A DNA stretch of 64,000 nucleotides from assembly GCF_002797495.1 (NCBI RefSeq), contig NZ_PGEZ01000002.1, positions 124,001 to 188,000 on the forward strand, given 5' to 3'. The stretch's first letter is position 1, and every line of letters starts with the position of its first letter. Shown here in pieces: positions 7,087 to 19,378 of the stretch. Below the pieces are notes generated by a model, which saw only the letters and a list, made by a program, of their open reading frames with translations, ran no database searches and had not been told where the DNA came from. The position numbers and the translations under genes were made by a program. Source of the DNA: Mumia flava (GTDB lineage: Bacteria; Actinomycetota; Actinomycetes; Propionibacteriales; Nocardioidaceae).

Positions 7087-8847
7087 CTAGAGGTACTGAC
7101 CCGTGTTGGCGACCGTGTCGATCGACCGACCGGGCTCCGAGCCCTGCTTGCCGGAGACGAGCGTGCGGATGAACACGATCCGCTCGCCCTTCTTGCCGGA
7201 GATCCGGGCCCAGTCGTCCGGGTTCGTGGTGTTCGGGAGGTCCTCGTTCTCCTTGAACTCGTCCAGGCACGCCTGGAGCAGGTGCTGCACCCGCAGGCCG
7301 CGCTGCTGGGCGTCGAGGAAGTCCTTGATCGCCATCTTCTTCGCCCGGTCGACGATGTTCTGGATCATGGCGCCGGAGTTGAAGTCCTTGAAGTACAGGA
7401 CCTCCTTGTCGCCGTTGGCGTACGTGACCTCGAGGAAGCGGTTGTCCTCGGACTCGGCGTACATCCGCTCGACGGTCCGCTGGATCATCGCCGCCACGCA
7501 GGCGTCCTTGTCGCCGTTGAACTCCGACAGGTCGTCGGCGTGCAGCGGCAGGTTGGCCGTCAGGTACTTGCTGAAGATGTCCCGGGCGCCCTCGGCGTCG
7601 GGCCGCTCGATCTTGATCTTCACGTCCAGGCGGCCCGGGCGCAGGATCGCCGGGTCGATCATGTCCTCGCGGTTGGAGGCGCCGATCACCAGGACGTTCT
7701 CCAGGCCCTCCACGCCGTCGATCTCGCTCAGCAGCTGCGGGACGATGGTGTTCTCGACGTCGGACGACACGCCGGAGCCGCGGGTGCGGAACAGCGAGTC
7801 CATCTCGTCGAAGAACACGATCACCGGCGTGCCCTCGCTGGCCTTCTCCCGCGCCCGCTGGAACACCAGGCGGATGTGCCGCTCGGTCTCGCCGACGTAC
7901 TTGTTCAGGAGCTCGGGGCCCTTGATGTTGAGGAAGTACGAGCGGCCCTCCTCCCCCGTCTTGTCCGAGACCTTCTTCGCCAGCGAGCTCGCGACGGCCT
8001 TCGCGATCAGGGTCTTGCCGCAGCCCGGCGGGCCGTACAGGAGGACGCCCTTCGGGGGCTTGAGCTCGTGCTCGATGAAGATCTCCGGGTAGAGGTACGG
8101 GAGCTCGACCGCGTCGCGGATCGACTCGATCTGGCCCTGGAGACCACCGATGCTCAGGTAGTCGATGTCCGGGACCTCTTCGAGGATCAGCTCCTCGACC
8201 TCGCTCTTGGGCACCCGCTCGTACACGTAGCCGGCACGGGAGTCGAGCAGCAGCGAGTCGCCGGCCCGGATCTTCGTGTCGCGCAGCGAGTCGGCGATCC
8301 GGGCGATCCGCTCCTCGTCGGCGTTGCCGATCACGAGCACGCGGTCGCCGTCGGCCAGCACCTCCTTGAGCATCACGACCTCGCCGACCTGCTCGTACTC
8401 CAGGGCGGCGACGACGTTGAGGGCCTCGTTGAGGATCACCTCCTGGCCGCGCTGGAGATCCTCGACCTCGACCGTCGGGCTGACGTTGACCCGCAGCTTG
8501 CGGCCGCCGGTGAAGATGTCGACCGTGTCGTCGTCGTTGTGCTGGATGAAGGTGCCGAATCCCGTCGGCGGCTGCGCCAGCCGGTCGACCTCTTCCTTGA
8601 GGGAGACGATCTGGTCACGGGCCTCGCGGAGGGTGTCACCGAGCCGGGCGTTCTGGGCGCTGACGGCGGCGAGCCGCGACTCGGTCTCGGCGAGCCGGCG
8701 GTCGACCTCGGAGTCGGCGCCGGCGCCGGCCGTGCGACGGCGGAGGTGCTCGACCTCCGCGCGCAGGTAGTCGATCTCGGCCTGCTGCTGAAGGACGGTC
8801 TGCTCGGTCTCAGGCGGACGCCGGTCGGTCTGGTCGAAGTCGCTCAT
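7087..8847 (-). CDS. arc: Proteasome-associated ATPase ARC/Mpa
   Basis: This AAA hexamer binds pupylated proteins, unfolds them and threads them into the 20S core. The 586 residues show the family order: N-terminal coiled coil (about 14-90, heptads such as [20 protein letters not shown]) that captures Pup, two OB domains (about 95-235), then the AAA domain with Walker A GPPGCGKT (272-279), Walker B IVFFDEMD (343-350) and the pore and sensor motifs. The C-terminus is GQYL, the docking tail that inserts between PrcA subunits. GGGAGG lies before the ATG. It is usually adjacent to dop; here 2.2 kb of rightward genes separates them. Confidence 0.96.
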   Translation of the reverse strand: MSDFDQTDRRPPETEQTVLQQQAEIDYLRAEVEHLRRRTAGAGADSEVDRRLAETESRLAAVSAQNARLGDTLREARDQIVSLKEEVDRLAQPPTGFGTFIQHNDDDTVDIFTGGRKLRVNVSPTVEVEDLQRGQEVILNEALNVVAALEYEQVGEVVMLKEVLADGDRVLVIGNADEERIARIADSLRDTKIRAGDSLLLDSRAGYVYERVPKSEVEELILEEVPDIDYLSIGGLQGQIESIRDAVELPYLYPEIFIEHELKPPKGVLLYGPPGCGKTLIAKAVASSLAKKVSDKTGEEGRSYFLNIKGPELLNKYVGETERHIRLVFQRAREKASEGTPVIVFFDEMDSLFRTRGSGVSSDVENTIVPQLLSEIDGVEGLENVLVIGASNREDMIDPAILRPGRLDVKIKIERPDAEGARDIFSKYLTANLPLHADDLSEFNGDKDACVAAMIQRTVERMYAESEDNRFLEVTYANGDKEVLYFKDFNSGAMIQNIVDRAKKMAIKDFLDAQQRGLRVQHLLQACLDEFKENEDLPNTTNPDDWARISGKKGERIVFIRTLVSGKQGSEPGRSIDTVANTGQYL

Positions 8848-8934
8848 GTCGCACCTCCCGCGAAGGCCACCACACCCCTCGCCCGGTTGCCGACCGGTCT
8901 CGTGGTGCGGCGGCGTGTTGGCTCCTCATCAGTG

Positions 8935-8940
8935 ACCCTA
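8935..8940 (-). promoter_or_regulatory. Probable -10 element of arc
   Basis: TAGGGT read leftward in the 177-base gap between trmI and arc. It gives a leader of about 80 bases ending in a good ribosome-binding site, so arc can be transcribed separately from trmI. No clear -35 was found. Confidence 0.35.
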
Positions 8941-9024
8941 CCCGGACGGGGCGTCAGGTTGCCGGTGTCGCGGCGGGGTTATCGGAATGAGACCAGATCC
9001 ACGGCTCCGCCGCCGTGATCGCGC

Positions 9025-9921
9025 TCACTCCGTGAGATCGGCGGGGCGCGGTCCGGCGTAGTCCGGGCCGTACGCGCCGGGTGCCGGGCGACGCTTCTTG
9101 GCCAACGCGCGCTGGCCCGGCGCCATCCTGCGGGCGGTCACGAGGAAGGCCGTGTGGGCGTTCATCGAGTGCTCCGGACGGACTGCCAGACCCTCGAGGT
9201 GCCAGCCGCGCTGCATGGTCTCCCACGCCGCCGGCTCGGCGAACTCGCCGTGCGCCCGCAGCGTCTCGACCACGCGCGACATCTGCGTCGTGGTCGCCAC
9301 GTAGACGCACAGGATGCCGCCGGGGGCGAGCAGGCGCCCGGCCAGGTCGACGTGGACCCACGGGTCGACCATGTCGAGGACCATCCGGTCGACCTCCTCG
9401 TCCACGACCGCCTCGCCGAGCTCGCCGACGGTGAGCCGCCACGCCGGGTGCGGGCCGGAGAAGAACTGGTGCACGTTGCGCTCGGCGATCGCCGCGAAGT
9501 CCTCGCGCTGCTCGTAGGACGAGACGAGACCGCTCTCGCCGACCGCGCGCAGGAGGTACGTGGTGAGCGCACCCGACCCGGCACCGGCCTCCAGCACCCG
9601 CGCGCCCGGGAAGATGTCCGCGAAGGTCAGGATCTGAGCGGCGTCCTTGGGATAGATCACCGCGGCGCCGCGCGGCATCGACGAGGTGTACTCGAACATG
9701 AGCGGGCGGAACACCTGGTACTGCCCGCCGAGCGAGGACTCCACCACGATGCCCTCGGGGCTCCCGATCAGCTCGTCGTGGGCGATCTCCCCGAGCTTGG
9801 TGAAGAACTTCTTGCCCGGCTCCAGGCAGATGTTGTGCCGCCGGCCCTTGGCATCGGTCAGCCGGACCCAGTCGCCGGCCGCCATCGGCCCGCGGCGCAC
9901 GCCGGACAGCCGCTCGTCCAT
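9025..9921 (-). CDS. trmI: tRNA (adenine(58)-N1)-methyltransferase
   Basis: TrmI methylates N1 of A58 in the T-loop of tRNA using S-adenosylmethionine. The protein has 298 residues: an N-terminal beta domain (GDWVRLTDAKGRRHNICL) and a Rossmann methyltransferase domain with SAM motif VLEAGAGSGALT (109-120), the acidic ribose-binding YEQREDFAAIAERN and DMVDPWV. The start at ATG 9921 is supported by GAAGGG about seven bases upstream and by the family N-terminus; the frame itself continues further upstream. The gene precedes arc in most actinobacterial proteasome loci, as here. Confidence 0.95.
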   Translation of the reverse strand: MDERLSGVRRGPMAAGDWVRLTDAKGRRHNICLEPGKKFFTKLGEIAHDELIGSPEGIVVESSLGGQYQVFRPLMFEYTSSMPRGAAVIYPKDAAQILTFADIFPGARVLEAGAGSGALTTYLLRAVGESGLVSSYEQREDFAAIAERNVHQFFSGPHPAWRLTVGELGEAVVDEEVDRMVLDMVDPWVHVDLAGRLLAPGGILCVYVATTTQMSRVVETLRAHGEFAEPAAWETMQRGWHLEGLAVRPEHSMNAHTAFLVTARRMAPGQRALAKKRRPAPGAYGPDYAGPRPADLTE

Positions 9922-9991
9922 CTCTTGCCCTTCAGCTCGGTTCGGTACGGGTGCTCGTGCCGCAGGCGCCTCGTGTCGTACCCGGTCTCGT

Positions 9992-11128
9992 TCAACGTGT
10001 GGCCGCGAAGGCACGGTCGACGTCAGCGGTGACCAGCACGCCGTACGTGCGGTCGCCGTCGACGACGAGGTACTGCGGTGCCGGCGCGGCCTGCAGCGCC
10101 CGGATCAGGGCTTCCCCGCTGAGGTCGACCGGCAGCACCATCTGCGGTGTCAGGCTACGGGCCAGGCTGCCGATCGGCACCCACGGGCGTCGTTCCTCCG
10201 GCGTGGCGAGGACGGCACGCTCGTCGACCAGGCCGTCGACGCCGGTGCGGCCGATCACCGCGATGGCGCCGGCGCCGGCGAGCCGGGCCTCGTCGACCGC
10301 CCGCGCGACCGGTGTGTCGCGGGCCACCTCGACGACCCGGCGGGCCAGCCCGCGGGCGGTGAGCGCGGGCAGCCGGCGCCGGATCCGCGCCGCCATGATC
10401 GACTGCGACGCCCCGGTCCACAGGAACATCGCGACCACGAACGCGATCAGGTAGTCGAGGATGCTGATCTGCCAGCCGAGGAGCTCGCGGGCGATGAACG
10501 GGAACGCGAGGGCGAGCAGCGCGATCACCCGGCCGCCGAGCCCGGCGGCGAGGCTCCCCGTGTGCTCGTTGCCGGTGATCTTCCAGACGATCGCGCGGAA
10601 GACACGACCGCCGTCGAGCGGAAGGCCCGGGAGGAGGTTGAGGACGCCCACCACGCCGTTCGCGACGGCGAGCGCGACGAACGCGAAGAGCAGCAGCCCG
10701 TCGGGCATCACGAGCGAGGCCAGCCAGGCGGCCCCGCCGACGGCGAGCGAGGTGAGCGGCCCGACGATCGCGATCCAGAACTCCCGGCCGGGCGTGTCGG
10801 GCTCGCCGGCGATCTCGGTGACGCCGCCCAGGAAGTTCAGGGTGACCGAGCGCACGTCGTACCCGAACCGCTTCGCGGCGAGCGCGTGGGAGATCTCGTG
10901 CAGCAGCACCGAGAGGTAGAGGAGGATCGCGAAGGCGAGCCCGGCGACGTACGTGAGGATGCCCAGGCCGGGGGCGATCGTCTCGATCGTCGGGCCGAGC
11001 ACGAAGGCGATCAGCACCGCCACGAGCAGCCACGACGACCGCACGAGGACGTCGACGCCCCCGACCTCGCCGATCCGGAAGGTGCCGGGCGGGCGGGAGG
11101 GACGCGGCGGGGGCTCGGAGGCGCTCAC
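9992..11128 (-). CDS. Site-2 protease family metalloprotease with CBS domains
   Basis: A polytopic intramembrane zinc protease (M50 family) of about 378 residues. The zinc motif HEISH is at 77-81 and the third ligand lies in NLLPGLPLDGGRV (164-176); several membrane helices surround them. The C-terminal 120 residues form a pair of CBS domains (VARAVDEARLAGAGAIAVIG and QYLVVDGDRTYGVLV), which bind adenosyl ligands. The layout matches Rip3-type proteins of actinobacteria; the substrate, often an anti-sigma factor, is unknown. GTG at 11128 is chosen because TAGCGT lies seven bases before it; GTG 11137 is an alternative. It lies just upstream of trmI and is divergent from the RecB-like gene. Confidence 0.9.
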   Translation of the reverse strand: MSASEPPPRPSRPPGTFRIGEVGGVDVLVRSSWLLVAVLIAFVLGPTIETIAPGLGILTYVAGLAFAILLYLSVLLHEISHALAAKRFGYDVRSVTLNFLGGVTEIAGEPDTPGREFWIAIVGPLTSLAVGGAAWLASLVMPDGLLLFAFVALAVANGVVGVLNLLPGLPLDGGRVFRAIVWKITGNEHTGSLAAGLGGRVIALLALAFPFIARELLGWQISILDYLIAFVVAMFLWTGASQSIMAARIRRRLPALTARGLARRVVEVARDTPVARAVDEARLAGAGAIAVIGRTGVDGLVDERAVLATPEERRPWVPIGSLARSLTPQMVLPVDLSGEALIRALQAAPAPQYLVVDGDRTYGVLVTADVDRAFAATR

Positions 11129-11135
11129 GACGTCC

Positions 11136-11141
11136 ACGCTA
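11136..11141 (-). promoter_or_regulatory. Leaderless-type -10 of the site-2 protease gene
   Basis: TAGCGT read leftward, seven bases before GTG 11128, with no ribosome-binding site between. Confidence 0.45.
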
Positions 11142-11178
11142 TCGGGTCGCGTGCAACGGAATCGTCGGTGTCGGCCCC

Positions 11179-11184
11179 TAGGGT
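11179..11184 (+). promoter_or_regulatory. Leaderless-type -10 of the RecB-like nuclease gene
   Basis: TAGGGT lies eight bases before ATG 11193. With the opposing element at 11136-11141 it forms a compact divergent promoter pair of about 50 bases. Confidence 0.45.
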
Positions 11185-11192
11185 GGTGTGCC

Positions 11193-12086
11193 ATGAGGAC
11201 GGAGCAGATCGAGCGGACCGAGGTCGACGGCGTCGACGTGGTGGGTGCGCTGTCGCCGAGCAGGGCCGGCGACTTCATGACCTGCCCGCTGCTCTACCGC
11301 TTCCGCGTGATCGACCGGATCCCGGAGGAGCCGAGTCCCGCCGCGGTCCGAGGCACCCTGGTGCACGCCGTCCTCGAGGACCTGTACGACGTCCCGGCGG
11401 CGGAGCGGACGGTGGAGCGCGCCCGGGCGATGCTCGGCCCCGCGTGGGAGGACCTGCTCGTGTCCGAGCCGGAGCTGGCGGCGCTCTTCACCGGTGACGA
11501 GGCGCTGGCGGAGTGGTTGAGCAGCGCCGAGGGCCTCCTGGCGTCGTACTTCGCGCTCGAGGATCCGCGCCGGCTCGAGCCGGCCGAGCGCGAGCTGTAC
11601 GTCGAGACCGTGCTGGACGGCGGTCTCCTGCTGCGCGGCTTCGTGGACCGGGTCGACGTGGCTCCGGACGGTCGTGTCCGGGTCGTGGACTACAAGACCG
11701 GTCGTGCGCCGCGGGAGGTGTTCGAGGCCAAGGCGCTCTTCCAGATGAAGTTCTACGCGCTCGTGCTCTGGCGCACCCGCGGGGTGCTCCCGTCCCTCCT
11801 CCAGCTGATGTATCTCGGCAACGAGGAGATCCTCCGCTACGAGCCGGACGAAGCCGATCTGCGGGCGACGGAGCGCAAGCTGCGTGCCTTGTGGGATGCG
11901 ATCGCTCGTGCGGCCGAGACGGGCACGTGGCGGGCCTCGAAGGGGCCGCTCTGCGGTTGGTGCGACCATCAGGCGCGGTGTCCCGAGTGGGGCGGGACTC
12001 CCCCGCCGCTGCCCGAGGGCGCGGTCGGGCTGCCGATCGCGCCGGCGCCGGCGTCACCGGCGGAGAGCACGACCGACGTCGACTGA
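11193..12086 (+). CDS. RecB-family PD-(D/E)XK nuclease with four-cysteine Fe-S motif
   Basis: A stand-alone RecB/Cas4-like nuclease domain of 297 residues. The PD-(D/E)XK core is visible: RGTLVHAVLEDLY (His), GFVDRVD (Asp) and VVDYKTGRAP (Asp-Tyr-Lys). Four cysteines have the Cas4/AddB spacing: Cys31 in TCPLLYRF and Cys254, Cys257, Cys263 in LCGWCDHQARC, expected to hold a 4Fe-4S cluster that staples the fold. It acts on DNA ends; no helicase is fused. Family members are often annotated RecB family exonuclease in actinobacteria. ATG 11193 is preceded by a leaderless-type promoter. Confidence 0.9.
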   Translation: MRTEQIERTEVDGVDVVGALSPSRAGDFMTCPLLYRFRVIDRIPEEPSPAAVRGTLVHAVLEDLYDVPAAERTVERARAMLGPAWEDLLVSEPELAALFTGDEALAEWLSSAEGLLASYFALEDPRRLEPAERELYVETVLDGGLLLRGFVDRVDVAPDGRVRVVDYKTGRAPREVFEAKALFQMKFYALVLWRTRGVLPSLLQLMYLGNEEILRYEPDEADLRATERKLRALWDAIARAAETGTWRASKGPLCGWCDHQARCPEWGGTPPPLPEGAVGLPIAPAPASPAESTTDVD

Positions 12087-12101
12087 CCCTCGGCGTGAAG
12101 T

Positions 12102-12150
12102 CTTTGCAAAGGTTTCTTTGCAAAGGTTTCTTTGCAAAGAAGCCTTTGCA
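12102..12150. repeat. Four-copy 14-bp operator array
   Basis: CTTTGCA recurs at 12102, 12116, 12130 and 12144, exactly 14 bases apart. The first two units are identical (CTTTGCAAAGGTTT); the third keeps the palindrome CTTTGCAAAG and the fourth is partial. The array covers the -35 region of the next gene, an ArsR-type regulator, so it is probably its autoregulatory operator. Confidence 0.75.
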
Positions 12151-12160
12151 GTCGTACGGT
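12132..12160 (+). promoter_or_regulatory. Promoter of the ArsR-MFS operon
   Basis: TTGCAA (12132-12137) and TACGGT (12155-12160) are 17 bases apart. TACGGT is six bases from ATG 12167, indicating a leaderless mRNA. The -35 hexamer is part of the third operator repeat, so bound regulator would block RNA polymerase. Confidence 0.65.
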
Positions 12161-12166
12161 GGCGGC

Positions 12167-12745
12167 ATGAGCATGACGCCGATCGTTCTCGACGCCCGCA
12201 CTCTCAAGGCCCTCGCGCACCCCCTGCGCGTCCAGGTCGTCGGCACGCTGCGACGGTTCGGGCCCTCGACCGCGACCCAGCTCGCCGAGCGCCTGGGCGT
12301 CAGCTCCGCCGCCGTCAGCTACCACGTCCGCCAGCTGGCCGCCGCCGGCCTCGTCGTGGACGTACCCGAGCGGGGCAACGCCCGTGAACGCTGGTGGAAG
12401 GCCGCGCACGACGTCACCGTCGCCGACACCCGCACCTTGGACGAGGACGACCCCGACGCGCTCGACGCGTACCTCCGGTCGATCGCCACCGCCATCACGC
12501 TGCGGATCCAGCAGGTCCTCGGCGCCCGCTCGGCGATGCCGCCCGAGTGGCGCAGCGTGACCGACCTCAGCGACTTCCGCGCCCGCCTGACGCCGGCGCA
12601 GACCGAGGAGCTCACCGAGCGGCTGCACGCCGTCGCCGAGGAGTACGTGCGCCAGCACCCCGAGTCCGAGGCCGGACCGGACGCCGAGATGGTCTCGTTC
12701 GACCTCCAGGTCCTCCCCGACCTCGACGTGGGTGATCGGTCGTGA
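12167..12745 (+). CDS. ArsR-type helix-turn-helix transcriptional regulator
   Basis: A 192-residue regulator. Residues 9-65 form a winged helix of ArsR type (LKALAHPLRVQVVGTLRRFG, then TATQLAERLGVSSAAVSYHVRQL as the recognition helices). It has no obvious metal-binding cysteine motif. The C-terminal 110 residues are acidic and helical (LTPAQTEELTERLHAVAEEYV), probably for dimerisation or ligand sensing. The stop overlaps the GTG of the MFS transporter gene (GTGA), so it probably represses its own operon through the operator array 12102-12150 and responds to a transported compound. ATG 12173 is a possible alternative start. Confidence 0.9.
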   Translation: MSMTPIVLDARTLKALAHPLRVQVVGTLRRFGPSTATQLAERLGVSSAAVSYHVRQLAAAGLVVDVPERGNARERWWKAAHDVTVADTRTLDEDDPDALDAYLRSIATAITLRIQQVLGARSAMPPEWRSVTDLSDFRARLTPAQTEELTERLHAVAEEYVRQHPESEAGPDAEMVSFDLQVLPDLDVGDRS

Positions 12746-14061
12746 GCGAGCGGGTCGCTGCGCGGGCCGGCGCACCCCCGGGCCAGCACCGGCTGCCGAT
12801 GGTCGGGCTGCTGGTCGCGATGGCGGTCGCCCACACCGGCACGCGTGTGTCGGCGGTCGCACTCCCCTGGTTCGTCCTCAGCACGACGGGCAGCCCGACG
12901 AAGACCGGGCTGGTCGCGCTGTTCGAGCTGACGCCGTACGTCCTGGTCAAGGCGCTCGGCGGTCCCGTGATCGACCGGATCGGTGGTCGCCGGGTGTCCT
13001 GGACCACCGACCTCGTCAGCGCGCTCGCGGCGGCGGCGATCCCCGTGCTGCACGTCGCCGGCGGGCTGTCGTTCGGGCTGTTCCTGGGTCTCGTCGCCGT
13101 GGTCGGTGCCGCTCGGGGACCGGGCGACCTCGCCAAGGAGGTGATGGTCCCGGAGTCGGCCGACCGGGCCCACGTCCCGTTGGAGCGGGCGACCGGTCTG
13201 TCGGGCACGGTGGAGCGGCTCGCGAGCACTGTCGGTCCCGCGGTCGGCGGCGCCTTCATCGGCCTGTTCGGGCCGCTGGCCGGCCTGGGCGTCACCGCAG
13301 GCATGTTCGTGCTCGGCTCCGCGGTCGTCGCGCTCGCGCTCCCGAAGGGCATGGGCGGCCCGCAGCGGGGCGACGCCGAGGCCGCGGACCTCGCTCGTGC
13401 CGAGGCGGGATACCTGCGCCAGCTCGCCGAAGGCTTCGCCTTCCTGCGCAGCGACCGGCTCATCCTGGTGGTCGCCGCGCTCATCACGGTCACGAACCTC
13501 CTGGACGTCGGGTGGACCTCGGTGATCCTCCCCGTCTGGGCGTCCGACACGGGCGGCGGCGCGGCCGCCGTCGGTGCCGCGCTCACGACCATGGGCGCCG
13601 CTGCGGTCGTCGGCAGCATCCTGGCGGCGACGTTCGCCCATCGGATGCCGCGGCGCGAGGTGTTCCTGGTCGGGTTCCTGGTCGCCGGAGCGCCGCGGAT
13701 CGTCGTCCTGGCGTTCGACGTGCCGTTCGGCGTCGTGCTGGCGGTGATGGCGCTCGCCGGGTTCGGCGCCGGGTTCGTGAACCCGATCCTCTCGGCCGTG
13801 CTGTTCGAGCGCGTCCCCCGCCGGCTGTACGGCCGGGTCGGTGCGCTCGTGGACGCCTTGGCCTGGGCGGGCATGCCGGTCGGCGGCCTGGCAGCCGGGC
13901 TGGCGATCAGCGGCGTCGGGTTCGTCCCGACGGTGCTCGTGGCCGGCGGGGTGTACGCCGTGGCCACCCTGCTCGCCGGACTGAGGCCCGAGTGGCGGGA
14001 GATGGATCGCGCCCGTGCGAAGGCGCGGGCGAACGGGCCGACCTCCAGCGCCCGGGCCTAG
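12742..14061 (+). CDS. MFS transporter
   Basis: A 439-residue major facilitator with about 12 membrane helices. The N-terminal half has LLVAMAVAHTGTRVSAVALPWFVL and the loop GGPVIDRIGGRRVSW, a variant of the family's cytoplasmic loop 2-3 motif. It resembles drug or macrolide-type exporters (MFS_3 group). Coupled by GTGA to the ArsR-type regulator, it probably exports the compound sensed by that regulator. It converges on the HAD gene with six bases between the stop codons. Confidence 0.88.
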   Translation: MSERVAARAGAPPGQHRLPMVGLLVAMAVAHTGTRVSAVALPWFVLSTTGSPTKTGLVALFELTPYVLVKALGGPVIDRIGGRRVSWTTDLVSALAAAAIPVLHVAGGLSFGLFLGLVAVVGAARGPGDLAKEVMVPESADRAHVPLERATGLSGTVERLASTVGPAVGGAFIGLFGPLAGLGVTAGMFVLGSAVVALALPKGMGGPQRGDAEAADLARAEAGYLRQLAEGFAFLRSDRLILVVAALITVTNLLDVGWTSVILPVWASDTGGGAAAVGAALTTMGAAAVVGSILAATFAHRMPRREVFLVGFLVAGAPRIVVLAFDVPFGVVLAVMALAGFGAGFVNPILSAVLFERVPRRLYGRVGALVDALAWAGMPVGGLAAGLAISGVGFVPTVLVAGGVYAVATLLAGLRPEWREMDRARAKARANGPTSSARA

Positions 14062-14067
14062 CCGGAA

Positions 14068-14831
14068 TCAGTCCAGCGGGGGCGCGTCGGTCAGCCGGAG
14101 CAGGTCGTCGGGCGCGAGCCCGGCGAGCGTGTCGGTGAACGAGATCCGATCTCCCGGGGCGATCTCGACGTGGTTCGGCACGGCGAGCACCGCGCACCCC
14201 GCCGCAGCGGCGGAGCGCGTGCCGGTCGTGGAGTCCTCGATCGCCACGCAGGCCGTCGGGTCCACCCCGAGGGCACGCGCGGCGGCGAGGTACGGCTCCG
14301 GGTGCGGCTTGCCGTGGCTGACCTCGTCGCCGGTGATGACGGCGTCGAACGTGCCCGCGGGGAGCCGGTCGACGAGCCCGTCGGCGATCGAGCGGTACGA
14401 CATCGTGACGAGGCACTGCGGGACGCCGGCCTCGTGCAGTGCGGCGAGCAGCTCCGGTGCGCCCGGCCGCCAGGTGAGGCTTCCGCTGCGCATGTGCTCG
14501 GCGAGCTCCGCGACCAGCAGCACGACGATCTCCTCGGGCGACAGCTCCAGGCCCATCACCTGCTTGATCGCGCGCCCGGACTCGAGCAGGTCGTTGCCGA
14601 CCAGGGCGTACCCGTCCTCGTCCGTCCAGGTCGCGCCGTACCGGGCGGCCAGGGCGTGCTCGCTGGCCAGCCACACCGGCTCGGTGTCCACGATCGTCCC
14701 GTCGAGGTCCCACAGGACGGCCGCAGGCAGCCCACCCGCGACGGACGATGCATCCGGACCCGGTGCGGGTCGAGAGGCATCATCGTGCGTCGTAGGGGTG
14801 GGCGTGGAGGTGCAGGTCACGTCGTCCTCGC

Positions 14832-14835
<4 letters not shown>
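14068..14835 (-). CDS. HAD family hydrolase (beta-phosphoglucomutase-like)
   Basis: A 255-residue cytosolic phosphatase or phosphomutase. The HAD motifs are all present: LWDLDGTIVDTEP (Asp43 nucleophile, Asp45 acid/base), VTMSYRS (motif II), GKPHPEPYL (motif III Lys) and VAIEDSTTG (motif IV). A helical cap lies between motifs I and II. The first 35 residues are disordered and rich in Thr, Pro and Asp. It starts at GTG 14835, overlapping the metH stop by four bases (GTGA). HAD genes commonly follow metH in actinobacteria; the substrate is unknown. Confidence 0.9.
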
Positions 14836-18317
<3,482 letters not shown>

Positions 18318-18399
18318 GAGGCTCCTGGACGCCAGAGAAGGCGGGGACGACGGCGGTCTGCGGGACGCGACGAGTCTACGCGAGCGGACCCCCGGGACG

Positions 18400-18434
18400 C
18401 TCACGTCGTGAGACGACCAACCGCATCGTGAGAC
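18400..18434. promoter_or_regulatory. Repeated motif upstream of metH
   Basis: TCGTGAGAC occurs at 18406-18414 and 18426-18434, exactly 20 bases apart (about two helical turns). The first copy is part of the 13-bp palindrome CTCACGTCGTGAG (18400-18412). It lies 83-117 bases before the metH start, with TAGACT (read leftward, 18374-18379) as a possible -10 between. A regulator of methionine genes is plausible; its identity is unknown. Confidence 0.4.
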
Positions 18435-18468
18435 ATGGCGCACACGCGTCCGCGAGCAGGGCGGGGCG

Positions 18469-19323
18469 TCACGCGTCGTTGTCGCGCGAGCGCCGCTTCA
18501 GGTAGCGCTCGAACTCCCGCGCGATCGCGTCGCCGGACGCCTCCGGGAGCTCGGTGGTGTCACGCGCCTGCTCCAGCGACTCGACGTACGCCGCGATGTC
18601 GGCGTCGGACCCGGCCAGCTCCTCGACCCCGCGCTCCCAGGCCTGAGCGAGCTCCTGCAGGTCCCCCATCGGCAGGCTGGACTCGAGGACGTCCTCGAGG
18701 TAGCCGAGCAGTGCGAGCGTGGCCTTCGGGTTCGGCGGCTGCGCGACGTAGTGCGGCACCGCGGCCCACAGCGAGACGGTCGGGATGTCGGCGTGCCGGC
18801 AGACCTGCGCGAACACGCCGTTGATGCCGGTCGGCCCCTCGTACTGCGACTCCTCGAGATCGAGCCGCGTCTGGATCGTCGGGTCGTTGGTGGTCCCGGT
18901 GACCGGCACCGGCCGCGTGTGGGGCGTGTCGGCGAGCAGCGCGCCGAGCGTGACCACGACCTGGACGTCGAACGACTCCGTGATCGCCAGCAGCTCGGCA
19001 CAGAACCGCTTCCACTGCATGTTGGGCTCGAGACCCTGCACGATCACGACGTCGCGGTCCGAGCCGACGGGTCGCGCGACCCACACGCGGGTGGTCGGCC
19101 ACGTGATGCTCCGCTCGCCGGAGTCCTCGAGCGCGATGATCGGACGGTTCACCTGGAAGTCGTAGTAGTCGTCGGGGTCGAGCTCGACGACCAGCTCCGC
19201 GTCCCACCACTCGATCAGGTGGTCCACGACGTCCGAGGCGGCCTCGGCAGCGTCGTTCCAGCCCTCGAAGGCGACGATCATCCAGGGGTCGACCAGCTGC
19301 GGCATGTCGAAGTCGGCGCTCAC
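18469..19323 (-). CDS. PAC2 family protein
   Basis: A 284-residue member of the PAC2 family, related to eukaryotic proteasome assembly chaperones and common in actinobacteria; in Corynebacterium a structure is known but the function is not settled. Family segments include MIVAFEGWNDAAEAASDVVDHL near the start, RPIIAL, IVQGLEPNMQW and VTLGALLADTPHTRPVPVTG. A C-terminal helical region of about 60 charged residues follows. It starts at GTG 19323, seven bases after a TAGAGT element. It lies between mshC and metH, a neighbourhood conserved across actinobacteria. Confidence 0.9.
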   Translation of the reverse strand: MSADFDMPQLVDPWMIVAFEGWNDAAEAASDVVDHLIEWWDAELVVELDPDDYYDFQVNRPIIALEDSGERSITWPTTRVWVARPVGSDRDVVIVQGLEPNMQWKRFCAELLAITESFDVQVVVTLGALLADTPHTRPVPVTGTTNDPTIQTRLDLEESQYEGPTGINGVFAQVCRHADIPTVSLWAAVPHYVAQPPNPKATLALLGYLEDVLESSLPMGDLQELAQAWERGVEELAGSDADIAAYVESLEQARDTTELPEASGDAIAREFERYLKRRSRDNDA

Positions 19324-19330
19324 GCCTCTC

Positions 19331-19336
19331 ACTCTA
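19331..19336 (-). promoter_or_regulatory. Leaderless-type -10 of the PAC2 gene
   Basis: TAGAGT read leftward, seven bases before GTG 19323; no ribosome-binding site. Confidence 0.5.
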
Positions 19337-19378
19337 GGCGCCGCCGAAGCCCGGGTCAGCCAGGTGGGGGCCGTGGTC

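Noticed and set aside
7282-9018. 578-codon plus-strand frame across arc
   Set aside because: Antisense of arc; no family features, biased composition.
18318-18468. Cobalamin or SAM riboswitch upstream of metH
   Set aside because: No B12-box or SAM aptamer core was found in the 151 bases; only short repeated motifs.
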